64,000 nt of DNA from Pseudomonas khorasanensis (lineage in GTDB: Bacteria; Pseudomonadota; Gammaproteobacteria; Pseudomonadales; Pseudomonadaceae): positions 248,001 to 312,000 of the forward strand of contig NZ_JABWQP020000005.1 of the NCBI RefSeq assembly GCF_014268505.2, written 5' to 3'. Of the stretch, positions 19,198 through 27,025 are shown piece by piece. The stretch's first letter is position 1. Each line of letters starts with the position of its first letter. A program made the position numbers and the translations under genes. The notes beneath the pieces were generated by a model, which was not told the origin of the DNA, did not search any database, and was given only the letters and a program-made list of their open reading frames with translations.

Positions 19198-20296
19198 AGG
19201 ATTTGACCGTTACGTATTTGAGAAGGAACGCGCTGTTTTCGGCCGGGCCGCGATAGACCTCGATGGCGTCCGCCGGCAGCGCCTGATCGGTGTAAGTTTC
19301 CACGGACGACACCCGAATGGCGCGCATCTGCGGATCGTTGGCAAAGGCTTGCAGCGCGGCGACCTCGGCGCTGCTGGCGCCGCCCATGCGCCAGGATTGT
19401 TCGAGTACGCCGCTGCGCTTCCTGCCACTGGCGTCCAGCCCTTGGGCAATGTCGTAATTGCGCCTCGAGGCGAAGAATCGCGGGTAGGCTTCATCGGCGG
19501 CGCTATCAAAAACCTGCGCCTGCTCGATGGCCAGACGCACGTCGCCGGGCAGATCCAGCGCCAGCAATTGTTCATAGCCGCCCTGCACCGCCAACAGATT
19601 CGAGCCGCCGTAAACCTCTTCCCCTTGACCATCCCTGGTCAAATATTGATCACCGCAGTAGCTCAACACTTTCCCACCGATGAATGACTGGCCGACACTG
19701 TGGGTGACAACTTCGCTCAAGTCTTGCTCCAGCACCACGCCTTCGCTGAAGATCTGTTGCGCCTCGGGCCGCGCAAGGATTTCGTCGAAGCCATCGAGGC
19801 TTTTAATCACTTCCTGCCCACGGCCGGCGCAGGCATGAATCGGCTTCAAGCGGATCGGCCCGGCGTACAGCAAATGCTCGGCGGCCGGCCGCGCATCTTC
19901 AAGCGCAAACACGCTGAGTCCGTCGAGCACGACGTTGCGCACCCGCTCGGAAAACAGCGGCGACCAGCCTTCAGGCGCCTGAGCCAAATGGCTGCGCAAA
20001 CCGTGGGTGATGGCTTTGGTGCAGATGAAGTCGTGCTCGACGAATCCGCCCCAGAGATCGTCCGGGCCTTTGATACCGAGCTCCCTCGCGCGGGCTGAGC
20101 CGACGATGGTCTGCGTCGGGAGCAAGTAGAGTTCGCGGTCACGGTGTTTCTCGGGATCATAGCTGCCGCCGAACTTCAGCCCGAGTATCTGCGCCAGCCA
20201 GCGGGCCAGGGCTTTGTTGGTCTGAATTTCATGTTGTGGTGCGTCGACGCGCACCGAATGAGCAACAACGATTTTCCTGCCGGGTGTCGGGGTCAT
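19187..20296 (-). CDS. DUF3182 family, ATP-grasp-like protein
   Basis: 369 residues from an ATG preceded by AAGGGGA; an upstream ATG at 20311 would add five residues but has a poorer ribosome binding site. Regions suggestive of an ATP-grasp fold are IRLKPIHACAGRGQEVIK (lysine plus Gly-rich loop), EGVVLEQDLSEVVTHSVG, and the late segment EEVYGGSNLLAVQGGYEQLL. I recognise the protein as DUF3182, a family of proteobacteria without known function. By fold it should form a carboxylate-amine or similar bond using ATP. There is no signal peptide. It precedes and overlaps the hydrolase gene. Confidence 0.78.
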   Translation of the reverse strand: MTPTPGRKIVVAHSVRVDAPQHEIQTNKALARWLAQILGLKFGGSYDPEKHRDRELYLLPTQTIVGSARARELGIKGPDDLWGGFVEHDFICTKAITHGLRSHLAQAPEGWSPLFSERVRNVVLDGLSVFALEDARPAAEHLLYAGPIRLKPIHACAGRGQEVIKSLDGFDEILARPEAQQIFSEGVVLEQDLSEVVTHSVGQSFIGGKVLSYCGDQYLTRDGQGEEVYGGSNLLAVQGGYEQLLALDLPGDVRLAIEQAQVFDSAADEAYPRFFASRRNYDIAQGLDASGRKRSGVLEQSWRMGGASSAEVAALQAFANDPQMRAIRVSSVETYTDQALPADAIEVYRGPAENSAFLLKYVTVKSYDG

Positions 20297-20508
20297 GCGT
20301 TCCCCTTTCATCAGTTCGTGAGTTCAGCCAGGAAAGGTGCAGAGATCAGGCCAATGGCTGATCCGCTGGAAACGCCCGGCAATCGGGCCGTTGGCAAAAC
20401 GGTGCTGGCACGACGCCTGTTTCAATGTGCACGACCGCGCGTAAATATCCGGCAAATTGCACGATCCCGGATCACATGCAAAACATTGTGGGAGCTGCTG
20501 TGTTTGGG

Positions 20509-21489
20509 CTAGCGCGTCAGCCCGAACCGCCCCCGGTAATCACTCGGCGCCAGCCCGGTAATCTTCTTGAAGATCGCACGAAACGCGCCTGGATCCTGAT
20601 AGCCCACCGTCCAGGCGATGTGATCAATCGTACCGTTGGTGAACTCGAGCATTTCCCGCGCCCTGCCGACACGCAGATGTTGGCAGTACTCGGTCGGTTT
20701 CAAACCGGTCGCGGCGCGAAACCGTCGCAAAAAGGTGCGCTCCTCCAGCCCGGCTCGCTCTGCCATTGCCGTCAGCGAAACGTCCGTCGCCCCGGTGCTT
20801 TGCAGCCAGTGCTGCACCTTGAGAATCGCCGCGTCGCCATGGCTGAGGATCGGCGCGAAATTACTCCCGCACTCACTGGCGCTGTCGCTGTGCTCCATTA
20901 CCAGAAACCGCGCGGTCGCGGTGGCGATGCTCGGCCCGAGCAAGCGATCGACCAGACGCAAACCCAGCTCCGACCAGGCCATCAGGCCGGCCGTGGTGAT
21001 CAGGTCGCCGTCATCGACAATCGGCGTATCGGCCTTGAGCTTGATGTTCGGATAACGCTCGGCAAACGCCTGGGCCGAGGTCCAGTGGGTGGTGGCGCTA
21101 CGGCCATCGAGCAGACCGCTTTCAGCGAGCATCAACGATCCCACGCATACGCCGCCGAGGGTCGCGCCGCGTGCATGTTGATCACGCAGCCACTGCGCCA
21201 GACTCGCCGGCATCTGCGCCGCACTGAACCCGCCGAGCGAGGGCGGAATCAGCACGGCCAGCAAAGCGTCTTCGGCGCCCGGATGACTGTCGTAAACCCG
21301 CGTCGGCAATTGATCACCTTCGATGCGCCAGTGACTGACCCGCAACAAGGGCAATTGCGCAGCCTGATACTCGGCGGCAATCCGGTTGGCCACTGCAAAC
21401 AGATCGGTCAGACCGTGCACCGCCGCCATTTGCGCGCCAGGATAAATCAGCACGCCCAATTGCGCCGTGGCGGCTCTTTCTGCAGCCAT
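20509..21489 (-). CDS. GlxA-type transcriptional regulator (DJ-1/PfpI domain plus AraC HTH)
   Basis: 326 residues. The N-terminal half is a DJ-1/PfpI (class I amidotransferase-like) domain: QLGVLIYPGAQMAAVHGLTD, GVCVGSLMLAESGLLDGR with a Cys at the nucleophile position, and TTHWTSAQ. The C-terminal 100 residues are an AraC-type double helix-turn-helix: DVSLTAMAERAGLEERTFLR and IDHIAWTVGYQDPGAFRAIF. The ATG is preceded by AGGGG; a longer frame upstream has no good start. It is divergent from the isochorismatase-family gene 101 bp away and may control it. Confidence 0.9.
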   Translation of the reverse strand: MAAERAATAQLGVLIYPGAQMAAVHGLTDLFAVANRIAAEYQAAQLPLLRVSHWRIEGDQLPTRVYDSHPGAEDALLAVLIPPSLGGFSAAQMPASLAQWLRDQHARGATLGGVCVGSLMLAESGLLDGRSATTHWTSAQAFAERYPNIKLKADTPIVDDGDLITTAGLMAWSELGLRLVDRLLGPSIATATARFLVMEHSDSASECGSNFAPILSHGDAAILKVQHWLQSTGATDVSLTAMAERAGLEERTFLRRFRAATGLKPTEYCQHLRVGRAREMLEFTNGTIDHIAWTVGYQDPGAFRAIFKKITGLAPSDYRGRFGLTR

Positions 21490-21590
21490 TGTCAGTTTTC
21501 CCCTGTTTATTGTCGGTGCGGCCAATCCTCGAATCCTCGCCCAGCGCCAATACTGACGCCACACCCAATCACTGCATCGAGGACACCCCC

Positions 21591-22145
21591 ATGGCCAAGC
21601 AAGCGCTCATCGTAGTCGATATCCAGAACGACTACTTCCCCCAAGGCAAGTGGCCGCTGGCCGGTGCCGACGCCGCTGCCGACAATGCCGCTCGACTGAT
21701 CGCAGCCTTTCGCGAGGCGGGTGATTCGGTGGCGCACATTCGCCACGAATTCACCTCAGAGGATGCGCCGTTTTTCACTCCAGGCTCCGAGGGCGCCAAA
21801 CTGCATTCCAAAGTGCTCAACCGCGCTGACGAGCCTGTGGTGCTCAAGCATTTCGTCAACTCGTTCCGTGAGACCGAACTGCAATCGATTCTCGACGAAC
21901 AAGGCATCAGTGAACTGGTAGTCGTCGGCAGCATGAGCCATATGTGCATTGATGGCATCACCCGCGCGGCGGCAGATATGGGCTATGGCGTCACGGTGAT
22001 CCACGATGCCTGCGCCAGCCGGGATCTGGAATTCAATGGCCTGACCGTACCGGCCGCGAGCGTGCATGCGGCGTTCATGTCGGCGCTGGGTTTCGCTTAC
22101 GCCAGCGTGGTGTCGACCGAAGAATTCCTGAGCCGCAACGCCTAG
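21591..22145 (+). CDS. Isochorismatase-family cysteine hydrolase
   Basis: 184 residues. The catalytic triad of the family is present: D10 (LIVVDIQNDYF), K86 (VVLKHFVNSF) and C119 (VGSMSHMCIDG), with the cis-peptide-bearing VVVGSMS preceding it. Such enzymes hydrolyse amides (nicotinamidase, N-carbamoyl compounds, isochorismate). The pocket residues alone do not give the substrate. Neighbouring is a divergent GlxA-type regulator. The gene ends at a strong terminator. Confidence 0.9.
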   Translation: MAKQALIVVDIQNDYFPQGKWPLAGADAAADNAARLIAAFREAGDSVAHIRHEFTSEDAPFFTPGSEGAKLHSKVLNRADEPVVLKHFVNSFRETELQSILDEQGISELVVVGSMSHMCIDGITRAAADMGYGVTVIHDACASRDLEFNGLTVPAASVHAAFMSALGFAYASVVSTEEFLSRNA

Positions 22146-22165
22146 CAACAAACGCAGAACACCCT

Positions 22166-22190
22166 GGCCCGCCACGTTGCGGGCCTTTTT
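22166..22190 (+). terminator. Rho-independent terminator of the hydrolase gene
   Basis: GGCCCGC-CACGTT-GCGGGCC followed by TTTTT, 20 bp after the stop codon. Confidence 0.9.
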
Positions 22191-22207
22191 GCGTCTGTCA
22201 TCAAAAT

Positions 22208-22219
22208 CTCACGCGTGAG
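22208..22219. promoter_or_regulatory. Operator-like palindrome 1 of the yjf locus
   Basis: CTCACGCGTGAG is a perfect 12-bp palindrome, repeated identically 46 bp downstream. It ends 3 bp before a -35-like TTGATG, at the place where an upstream-bound regulator would contact the polymerase. The protein that binds it is unknown. Confidence 0.65.
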
Positions 22220-22222
22220 TCA

Positions 22223-22251
22223 TTGATGGCACTTTGGATTGGATGTAGTGT
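22223..22251 (+). promoter_or_regulatory. Possible sigma70 promoter of the yjf operon
   Basis: TTGATG, 17 bp, then TAGTGT: a modest -35 and a weak -10 placed exactly between the two identical palindromes. The weakness of the -10 makes this uncertain; the placement between the operators is the main support. Confidence 0.35.
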
Positions 22252-22253
22252 GG

Positions 22254-22265
22254 CTCACGCGTGAG
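22254..22265. promoter_or_regulatory. Operator-like palindrome 2 of the yjf locus
   Basis: A second perfect CTCACGCGTGAG, covering the predicted transcription start and ending 23 bp before the first start codon. Binding here would block initiation. Confidence 0.65.
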
Positions 22266-22288
22266 ATGTTCATAACCGGACCCAAGCC

Positions 22289-22957
22289 ATGAAAAGCCGC
22301 TCCCCGACGACTGCCGCAGCAAGCCCAAAAGGCGAGCGCGCCAAAGTGTCCGCGAAAAAACCGTCGAGCTTTTACATGAAGCAGATGCGCGCAGGCCTCG
22401 CGGCTGCCGGTTATGTGAAACACGAAACCTGGGTGCTTCCCGAAAACCGAAGCTTGCTCAAGCAAATGGAACAACAGCTACGCCAACCGATTCTGGCTGG
22501 CTCTTTCATGTCGGAGAACTACATGAGCGCAGGCAACAACTGGACCATCGATAGCCTCCACAGCGCCCTCAAGGCCCTGGACGAGGTGGTTTCACAAGAG
22601 ATTTCGCTGTCCCTGATCCAGAGCTCCGAACCGAGCATCAAGCTGGAGATGAACGAATTCGGCGGCCTGCCGATCCACATCGCGCTGGCGGGTCAGCAGA
22701 TCATCGTCGACACCGTGCTGGTGGACATCGATTCGATCACCGACATTCACGCCTTCAACGACGCCGTACTGCGCAGCCGGGAAATGTTCCCGCTGTCGTC
22801 GATCGGTATCGAGTCGATGCCCAACGGGCAGACCGTTTACAACATGTTCGGCGCACTCAGCGCCGATTCGAGTCTGACCAACGTCGTCACCGAGGTGAAA
22901 ACCCTGGTCGACAACGTGCAGCGCGCCAGCGAAGCCTTCGAACACTTCTTCAAGTAA
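22289..22957 (+). CDS. yjfI: DUF2170 family protein (YjfI-like)
   Basis: 222 residues, soluble. A basic, Ser/Lys-rich tail at 1-28 leads into SSFYMKQMRAGLAAAGYVKHETWVLPEN (about 27-54), a segment resembling a small DNA-binding or ribbon-helix-helix-like start. The DUF2170 domain is the C-terminal part (WTIDSLHSALKAL, IHIALAGQQIIVDTVLVDI, AVLRSREMFPLSSIGIE, TVYNMFGALS). In E. coli yjfI is the first gene of yjfIJKLMC, the same order as here. Function unknown; the basic N-terminus could mean that it is the regulator that binds the paired palindromes just upstream, which is only a guess. Confidence 0.85.
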   Translation: MKSRSPTTAAASPKGERAKVSAKKPSSFYMKQMRAGLAAAGYVKHETWVLPENRSLLKQMEQQLRQPILAGSFMSENYMSAGNNWTIDSLHSALKALDEVVSQEISLSLIQSSEPSIKLEMNEFGGLPIHIALAGQQIIVDTVLVDIDSITDIHAFNDAVLRSREMFPLSSIGIESMPNGQTVYNMFGALSADSSLTNVVTEVKTLVDNVQRASEAFEHFFK

Positions 22958-22974
22958 TCAACAGGGAATATCCA

Positions 22975-23673
22975 ATGACTCAGTCCATCTGGAGCAAGTT
23001 GTTCACCGCGCTGCGCGGCGGCGCCAGTGAAGTCGGCGAAGCGATCGCCGACCAGCAGGCCCTGCGCATCCTCGACCAGGAAATCCGCGACGCCGACACG
23101 GCGCTGTCGAACGCTCGTCGCGAATTGGTCACGATCATGGCCAAGCACAAACTCGCCGCTGATCGTGTCAGCGAATACGATGCCAAGATCAAGGATCTGG
23201 AAGCCAAGGCCGTTGCCGCGCTGAACGCCGGCCGCGAAGACCTGGCGATGGAAGTGGCCGAAGCGATTTCGACCCTGACCAACGACCTCAACGCCGAGAA
23301 GAAGCTCAGCGATGAATTCGGCACCTACGCCGACAACATGCGCAAGGACATCGGCAAAGCCGAATCGCGGATCAAGAGCCTGCGCCAGCAAGTGGACATG
23401 GCCAAGGCCCGCGACAGCGTGCAGAAGGCACAAGTCAGCGCTTCGATTGCCAGCGGCGGCGCCAACGGCAAACTGGAAACTGCCGTCGGCACACTGAACC
23501 GCCTGCAGGCCAAACAGCAGCAGCGCGCTGCGGAACTGAGCGCCGCGGACGAACTGGCCGATGCCTCGACCGGCAACGACCTGGAACGCAAACTGCGCGA
23601 CGCCGGCATCACGCCGAACGAAGGCAGCGCCAATGCGATTCTTGAGCGTCTGAAGCAGAAGTCCGCGCAGTAA
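22975..23673 (+). CDS. yjfJ: PspA/IM30 family protein (YjfJ-like)
   Basis: 232 residues, almost all alpha-helical with long heptad stretches (about 25-190) typical of PspA/IM30 ESCRT-III-like proteins. These form helical hairpins that polymerise on stressed inner membrane. The N-terminus TQSIWSKLFTALRGGASEVG replaces the usual amphipathic helix of PspA. Alanine and charged residues dominate; no membrane helix. AGGGA lies at good distance from the ATG, 17 bp after the DUF2170 gene. No PspF or PspBC gene is nearby, so this is a separate Psp-like system and not the classical phage-shock operon. Confidence 0.9.
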   Translation: MTQSIWSKLFTALRGGASEVGEAIADQQALRILDQEIRDADTALSNARRELVTIMAKHKLAADRVSEYDAKIKDLEAKAVAALNAGREDLAMEVAEAISTLTNDLNAEKKLSDEFGTYADNMRKDIGKAESRIKSLRQQVDMAKARDSVQKAQVSASIASGGANGKLETAVGTLNRLQAKQQQRAAELSAADELADASTGNDLERKLRDAGITPNEGSANAILERLKQKSAQ

Positions 23674-23682
23674 CACCGCAAC

Positions 23683-23773
23683 TTGTGCAGGAGCTGCCGA
23701 AGGCTGCGATCTTTTGATGTTTTTTTAAAGACAAAATCAAAAGATCGCAGCCTTCGGCACCGCCTACACAGGG
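23683..23773. repeat. REP doublet, family A, inside the yjf locus
   Basis: GCAGGAGCTGCCGAAGGCTGCGATCTTTTGAT and its inverse ATCAAAAGATCGCAGCCTTCGGC flank a T-rich spacer. It separates the PspA-like gene from the DUF2491 gene and could reduce or stabilise transcripts of the two halves differently. Confidence 0.88.
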
Positions 23774-23885
23774 ATTCGTTCACTCGCACAACCTTTCATT
23801 TTGCCTGTTCGTTCCCGCGCGGCCCGGTACACTACCGCCACTTTTGCGCCACCGAACACCTCCACCCGCTTCAAGGAACGTACCC

Positions 23886-24542
23886 ATGGGATGGTTTAAA
23901 GACTTGCTGGGCACCAGCAACTGGCAGACCGCTGCGCCGACGCCGACACCCACCGTTGCCAGCGCGCCGCTTGGCCTGGCACTGGGCAAAGGCGTCAGAT
24001 TCGATTCGACGCTGGCGTTGCTGCTCGACGGATCGACCACGGTGCGGGTGCCCCTTGATCAAGCGATCTGGAGTGCCGGCTGGATCGAGCTTGGCCAGTC
24101 CAACAAACTGCGCCGCTATTACATGAATGACGAGGAGTTCTGGTTGCAGATCCACGTCACCGGCGACGATCAGATCGAATCGGTCACGCTGTTCAACTAC
24201 CTCAGCTACGTGACGGTCAACAGCGACGCCGAACTCCAGCGCCTGGCCGGCCCGAACAGCCTGATCGGCCTGCCCACTTACCTTCACGAAGGTGTCGAAT
24301 ACACCCGCGAATGGGGCACCGAACAAGGTCAGACCGAACTGGTGCCGATGACCGAACAGGTGGCCAACCCCGACGAGGGCTACACCATCAAGCATCATTC
24401 GATGCTCTACGCCCGCGAAACCGGCCTGACCGATCGCCGCGAGCTGCTGCTGTTCTCCGTCGAGCAGGACGAAGAAGGCACCGTCAGCCTGAGCACTTCG
24501 TTGGGTATTTCGCTGTACACGACTGACCTGAGCGCCATTTGA
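23886..24542 (+). CDS. yjfK: DUF2491 family protein (YjfK-like)
   Basis: 218 residues. The start MGWFKDLLGTSNW is a short amphipathic helix like those that bind membrane surfaces; a Pro/Thr-rich linker follows, then a beta-rich DUF2491 domain (PLGLALGKGVRFDSTLALLL, EEFWLQIHVTG, GVEYTREWGTEQGQTELV, YTIKHHSMLYARETG). No signal peptide. E. coli YjfK is the counterpart. Its function is unknown; the gene partner is the DUF350 gene 16 bp on. Confidence 0.85.
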   Translation: MGWFKDLLGTSNWQTAAPTPTPTVASAPLGLALGKGVRFDSTLALLLDGSTTVRVPLDQAIWSAGWIELGQSNKLRRYYMNDEEFWLQIHVTGDDQIESVTLFNYLSYVTVNSDAELQRLAGPNSLIGLPTYLHEGVEYTREWGTEQGQTELVPMTEQVANPDEGYTIKHHSMLYARETGLTDRRELLLFSVEQDEEGTVSLSTSLGISLYTTDLSAI

Positions 24543-24558
24543 ATAAGGAAGTTTTTCC

Positions 24559-24984
24559 ATGCTGGAAGTGCTGGCCGTTTCCCTGAACAAAACCGCGTTG
24601 ACCGGTTTCATCGTCTACCTGATCGGCGCCGTTCTGCTGTTCATGCTGTTCCAGTTCGTCTACACCCGCATCACTCCGCACAAAGAGTTCGAGCTGATTC
24701 GCGCTGGCAATACCGCAGCCGCGATCGCCCTGGCCGGTGCAATCATCGGTTTCGCCATCCCCGCCAGCAACGTGATTGCCTACTCGATCAACGTAGTGGA
24801 CTTCGTCCTCTGGGCAGTCATCGCCGCAGTGGTGCAACTGCTGGCGTTTCTGGGCACGACAATGGTGCTCAAGGGCACCTCGCAGCGCATCGCCAACGGG
24901 GAAATCGCTGCCGGCATTTACGTGGCGGCAGTGGCGATCAGCGTCGGCATGCTCAACGCTGCGTGCATGACACCGTCCCACTGA
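24559..24984 (+). CDS. yjfL: DUF350 membrane protein (YjfL-like)
   Basis: 141 residues with four predicted membrane helices: TGFIVYLIGAVLLFMLFQFV, AAAIALAGAIIGFAIPASNV, VDFVLWAVIAAVVQLLAFLG and EIAAGIYVAAVAISVGMLNAA. This is one four-helix unit, as in the DUF350 family, which is usually found beside PspA-like proteins. TRITPHKEFELIRAGNTAAA is the conserved loop. A pore or scaffold role for the PspA partner is inferred from association only. Confidence 0.88.
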   Translation: MLEVLAVSLNKTALTGFIVYLIGAVLLFMLFQFVYTRITPHKEFELIRAGNTAAAIALAGAIIGFAIPASNVIAYSINVVDFVLWAVIAAVVQLLAFLGTTMVLKGTSQRIANGEIAAGIYVAAVAISVGMLNAACMTPSH

Positions 24985-25002
24985 TCGGCAAGAAGCCTTG
25001 AG

Positions 25003-25698
25003 ATGAAACGAAGCAAATACGTTCAGCTGTCTCTCGCAGCGTCGGTGGCCATGGCCATTTCCGGTGAAGCGGCGGCGGTGGATCAGCCACGCAACTTTCA
25101 GAGCGTGGAACAGTGCGTCGATGCCGAAGTGGCCGCCGACGTCTGCTCCAATGCCTATGTTGCCGCATTGACCGAACATCGACGCATTGCCCCGGCGTAC
25201 GACGACAAAGCCAGGTGCGACGCCGACTTTGCCGCCGACTGGTGTCAGAAAAATTCCGATGGCCGCTTCGTGCCCAGGCTCGGCGGTTTCAAAATACCGC
25301 AGGCCGGCGAAGCCGCGCAGGACCTTGACGCGATTGCCGACGCGCAGATGCCAGCGGGTGATACCACCGCCAGCCAGGCCAGCCAGAACACCTCGCACTA
25401 CTCCGGTGGTGGCGGTAATGGCTGGCTCACCGGCTGGCTGATCGGCAATGCGTTGAGCAACAACGCCAATCGCACCGTCTACCGCGACCGCGACCGCGAT
25501 ACGCGCCAGACCTACAACACCTCGTCGCAGTACCGCAGGATCGAATCGGCACCGCGTAGCCAGCCGGACTACGAGAGCAGTAAAAGCAAACCGGTCAACG
25601 TTGCCTCTTCGACTTCTCGCGGCGGCTTCGGCAGCCAGTCCAGTGCCCGCAGCGGTTGGGGTGGCTGGGGCAGCAGCTCCGGTCGCTCGAGCAGCTGA
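25003..25698 (+). CDS. yjfM: DUF1190 exported protein (YjfM-like)
   Basis: 231 residues. The signal sequence KRSKYVQLSLAASVAMAISGEAAA (cleaved near residue 25) is followed by a domain with four cysteines (EQCVDAEVAADVCSNAY and KARCDADFAADWCQ), the DUF1190 pattern, which could form two disulphides in the periplasm. The C-terminal third is low-complexity Gly/Ser/Asn/Arg (YSGGGGNGWLTGWLIG, YRDRDRDTRQTYN, SSSGRSSS). No lipobox is visible. Function unknown. The next gene starts 2 bp after the stop. Confidence 0.85.
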   Translation: MKRSKYVQLSLAASVAMAISGEAAAVDQPRNFQSVEQCVDAEVAADVCSNAYVAALTEHRRIAPAYDDKARCDADFAADWCQKNSDGRFVPRLGGFKIPQAGEAAQDLDAIADAQMPAGDTTASQASQNTSHYSGGGGNGWLTGWLIGNALSNNANRTVYRDRDRDTRQTYNTSSQYRRIESAPRSQPDYESSKSKPVNVASSTSRGGFGSQSSARSGWGGWGSSSGRSSS

Positions 25699-25700
25699 CC

Positions 25701-26858
25701 ATGAAAAAGATCCATTGCGCCGAGCGCTCGGACTGGAAGCAGACGGCCGAAAGTCTCGGTTTCATGTTCCATACGATCGATGACGAGCCTTATTGGGACG
25801 AAAACGCGTACTACCAATTCACGCTCGCGCAGATAGAGAACGATCTCGAAGACCCGACCACCGAGCTGCACGAGATGTGCATGGACCTGGTCGACCGTGT
25901 GGTGCACAGCGAAGAACTGCTGGATCGCTTGAGTATTCCGGCCCCGTACTACGACATGATCCGCACTTCCTGGCGCGAAGGTCATCCGCATCTGTACGGG
26001 CGCATGGACTTTTCCTACAGCGGCAGCGGCCCGGCGAAATTGCTGGAACTCAACTACGACACGCCGACCAGCCTCTATGAAGCAGCGGCGTTTCAGTGGG
26101 GCTGGCTGGAGCAATGCATCGAGCGCGGCACCCTGCCGCGCCATGCTGACCAGTTCAACAGCATCGACACCCGACTGCATCAGGCCTTTGCCGAACTGAA
26201 GCTGACGCGGCCTTTCTACTTCGCCTCGATGAAAGACTCTGTCGAAGACAAGGGCACGACGGATTACTTGCGCCTGATCGCGGAAAAGGTCGGCATCGAA
26301 TCCCGGCACATCGACATCGAAGACATCGGCCTGACGGCTGAAGGTCGCTTTGTCGATCTGGAGGATCGCTGGATCCCGCACCTGTTCAAGCTGCACGCCT
26401 GGGAGTTCATTTTTCACGAGCCGTTCGGCGCAGCGATTGCCGAGTGCGATACGCAGTTTTTTGAGCCGGCCTGGAAAGCGATCCTGTCAAACAAAGGTGC
26501 GTTGCCGTTGTTGTGGGAACTGCACAGGGGCCATCCGAACCTGCTCGCCGCGCACCTGGATCCGGACCCGGCGAGTGCTGTGCCCAGGGGCTGGGTGCGC
26601 AAACCGTACTTTTCCCGGGAAGGCGCAAACATTGAACTGCAAACCGCTGACGGTCTGATCGTAAAAGAGGACGGGCCCTACACCGATGCGCCGTTCATCC
26701 TGCAGGAGTTTGCCCCGCTGCCCAAGTTTGGTGACAGCTACACGCTGATCGGCTCTTGGGTGATTGGCGATCAGGCTGCGGGAATCGGCGTACGGGAAGA
26801 CAACAGCCTGATCACAAAAGACTCGAGCCGCTTCTTGCCGCATCTGATCCTCGACTGA
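25701..26858 (+). CDS. yjfC: Glutathionylspermidine synthase-like ATP-grasp (YjfC-like)
   Basis: 385 residues, about the length of E. coli YjfC (387), and the synthetase domain only: the N-terminal amidase of bifunctional Gsp is absent. Markers are PAPYYDMIRTSWREGHPHLY, LLELNYDTPTSLYEA (Glu at about 116), GWVRKPYFSREGANIEL (phosphate and Lys contacts) and the terminal LIGSWVIGDQAAGIGVRED. The family joins a peptide carboxylate to an amine such as spermidine with ATP. In this operon the peptide substrate is unknown; the DUF1190 neighbour is one candidate. The gene ends at a REP element and a terminator shared with ssb. Confidence 0.9.
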   Translation: MKKIHCAERSDWKQTAESLGFMFHTIDDEPYWDENAYYQFTLAQIENDLEDPTTELHEMCMDLVDRVVHSEELLDRLSIPAPYYDMIRTSWREGHPHLYGRMDFSYSGSGPAKLLELNYDTPTSLYEAAAFQWGWLEQCIERGTLPRHADQFNSIDTRLHQAFAELKLTRPFYFASMKDSVEDKGTTDYLRLIAEKVGIESRHIDIEDIGLTAEGRFVDLEDRWIPHLFKLHAWEFIFHEPFGAAIAECDTQFFEPAWKAILSNKGALPLLWELHRGHPNLLAAHLDPDPASAVPRGWVRKPYFSREGANIELQTADGLIVKEDGPYTDAPFILQEFAPLPKFGDSYTLIGSWVIGDQAAGIGVREDNSLITKDSSRFLPHLILD

Positions 26859-26869
26859 AACACGCCTCC

Positions 26870-26963
26870 CCTGTAGCAGCTGCGGCACGCTGCGATCTTT
26901 TGATTTGACCGGGATTGGAGATCAGACGATCGCAGCCTCGTTTCACTCGACAGCGCCTACAGG
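26870..26963. repeat. REP doublet, family A (diverged)
   Basis: CTGTAGCAGCTGC..CTGCGATCTTTTGAT and ..GATCGCAGCC..GCGCCTACAG form an inverted pair with several changes in the inner arms, between yjfC and the shared terminator. Confidence 0.8.
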
Positions 26964-26990
26964 TGATCCGGGGATCAAATATTTCTACGC

Positions 26991-27025
26991 AAAAAAAGGC
27001 CCGTCGCTTGAGGCGACGGGCCTTT
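26991..27025. terminator. Bidirectional terminator between yjfC and ssb
   Basis: AAAAAAAGGCCCGTCGC-TTGA-GCGACGGGCCTTTT: a ten-base-pair GC-rich stem with A tract on one side and T tract on the other, placed between convergent genes. Confidence 0.92.

Noticed and set aside
20312..20508. Gene or regulator site between DUF3182 and the GlxA-type gene
   Set aside because: No conserved frame; only a lone degenerate REP-like arm (GTGGGAGCTGCTGTG) near the end. Nothing else supportable.
22227..22243. Sigma54-like TGGCAC..TTGG upstream of the yjf operon
   Set aside because: The distance between the GG and the GC-like element is one base too long and the GC is missing (TTGGA), so RpoN use is not supported.
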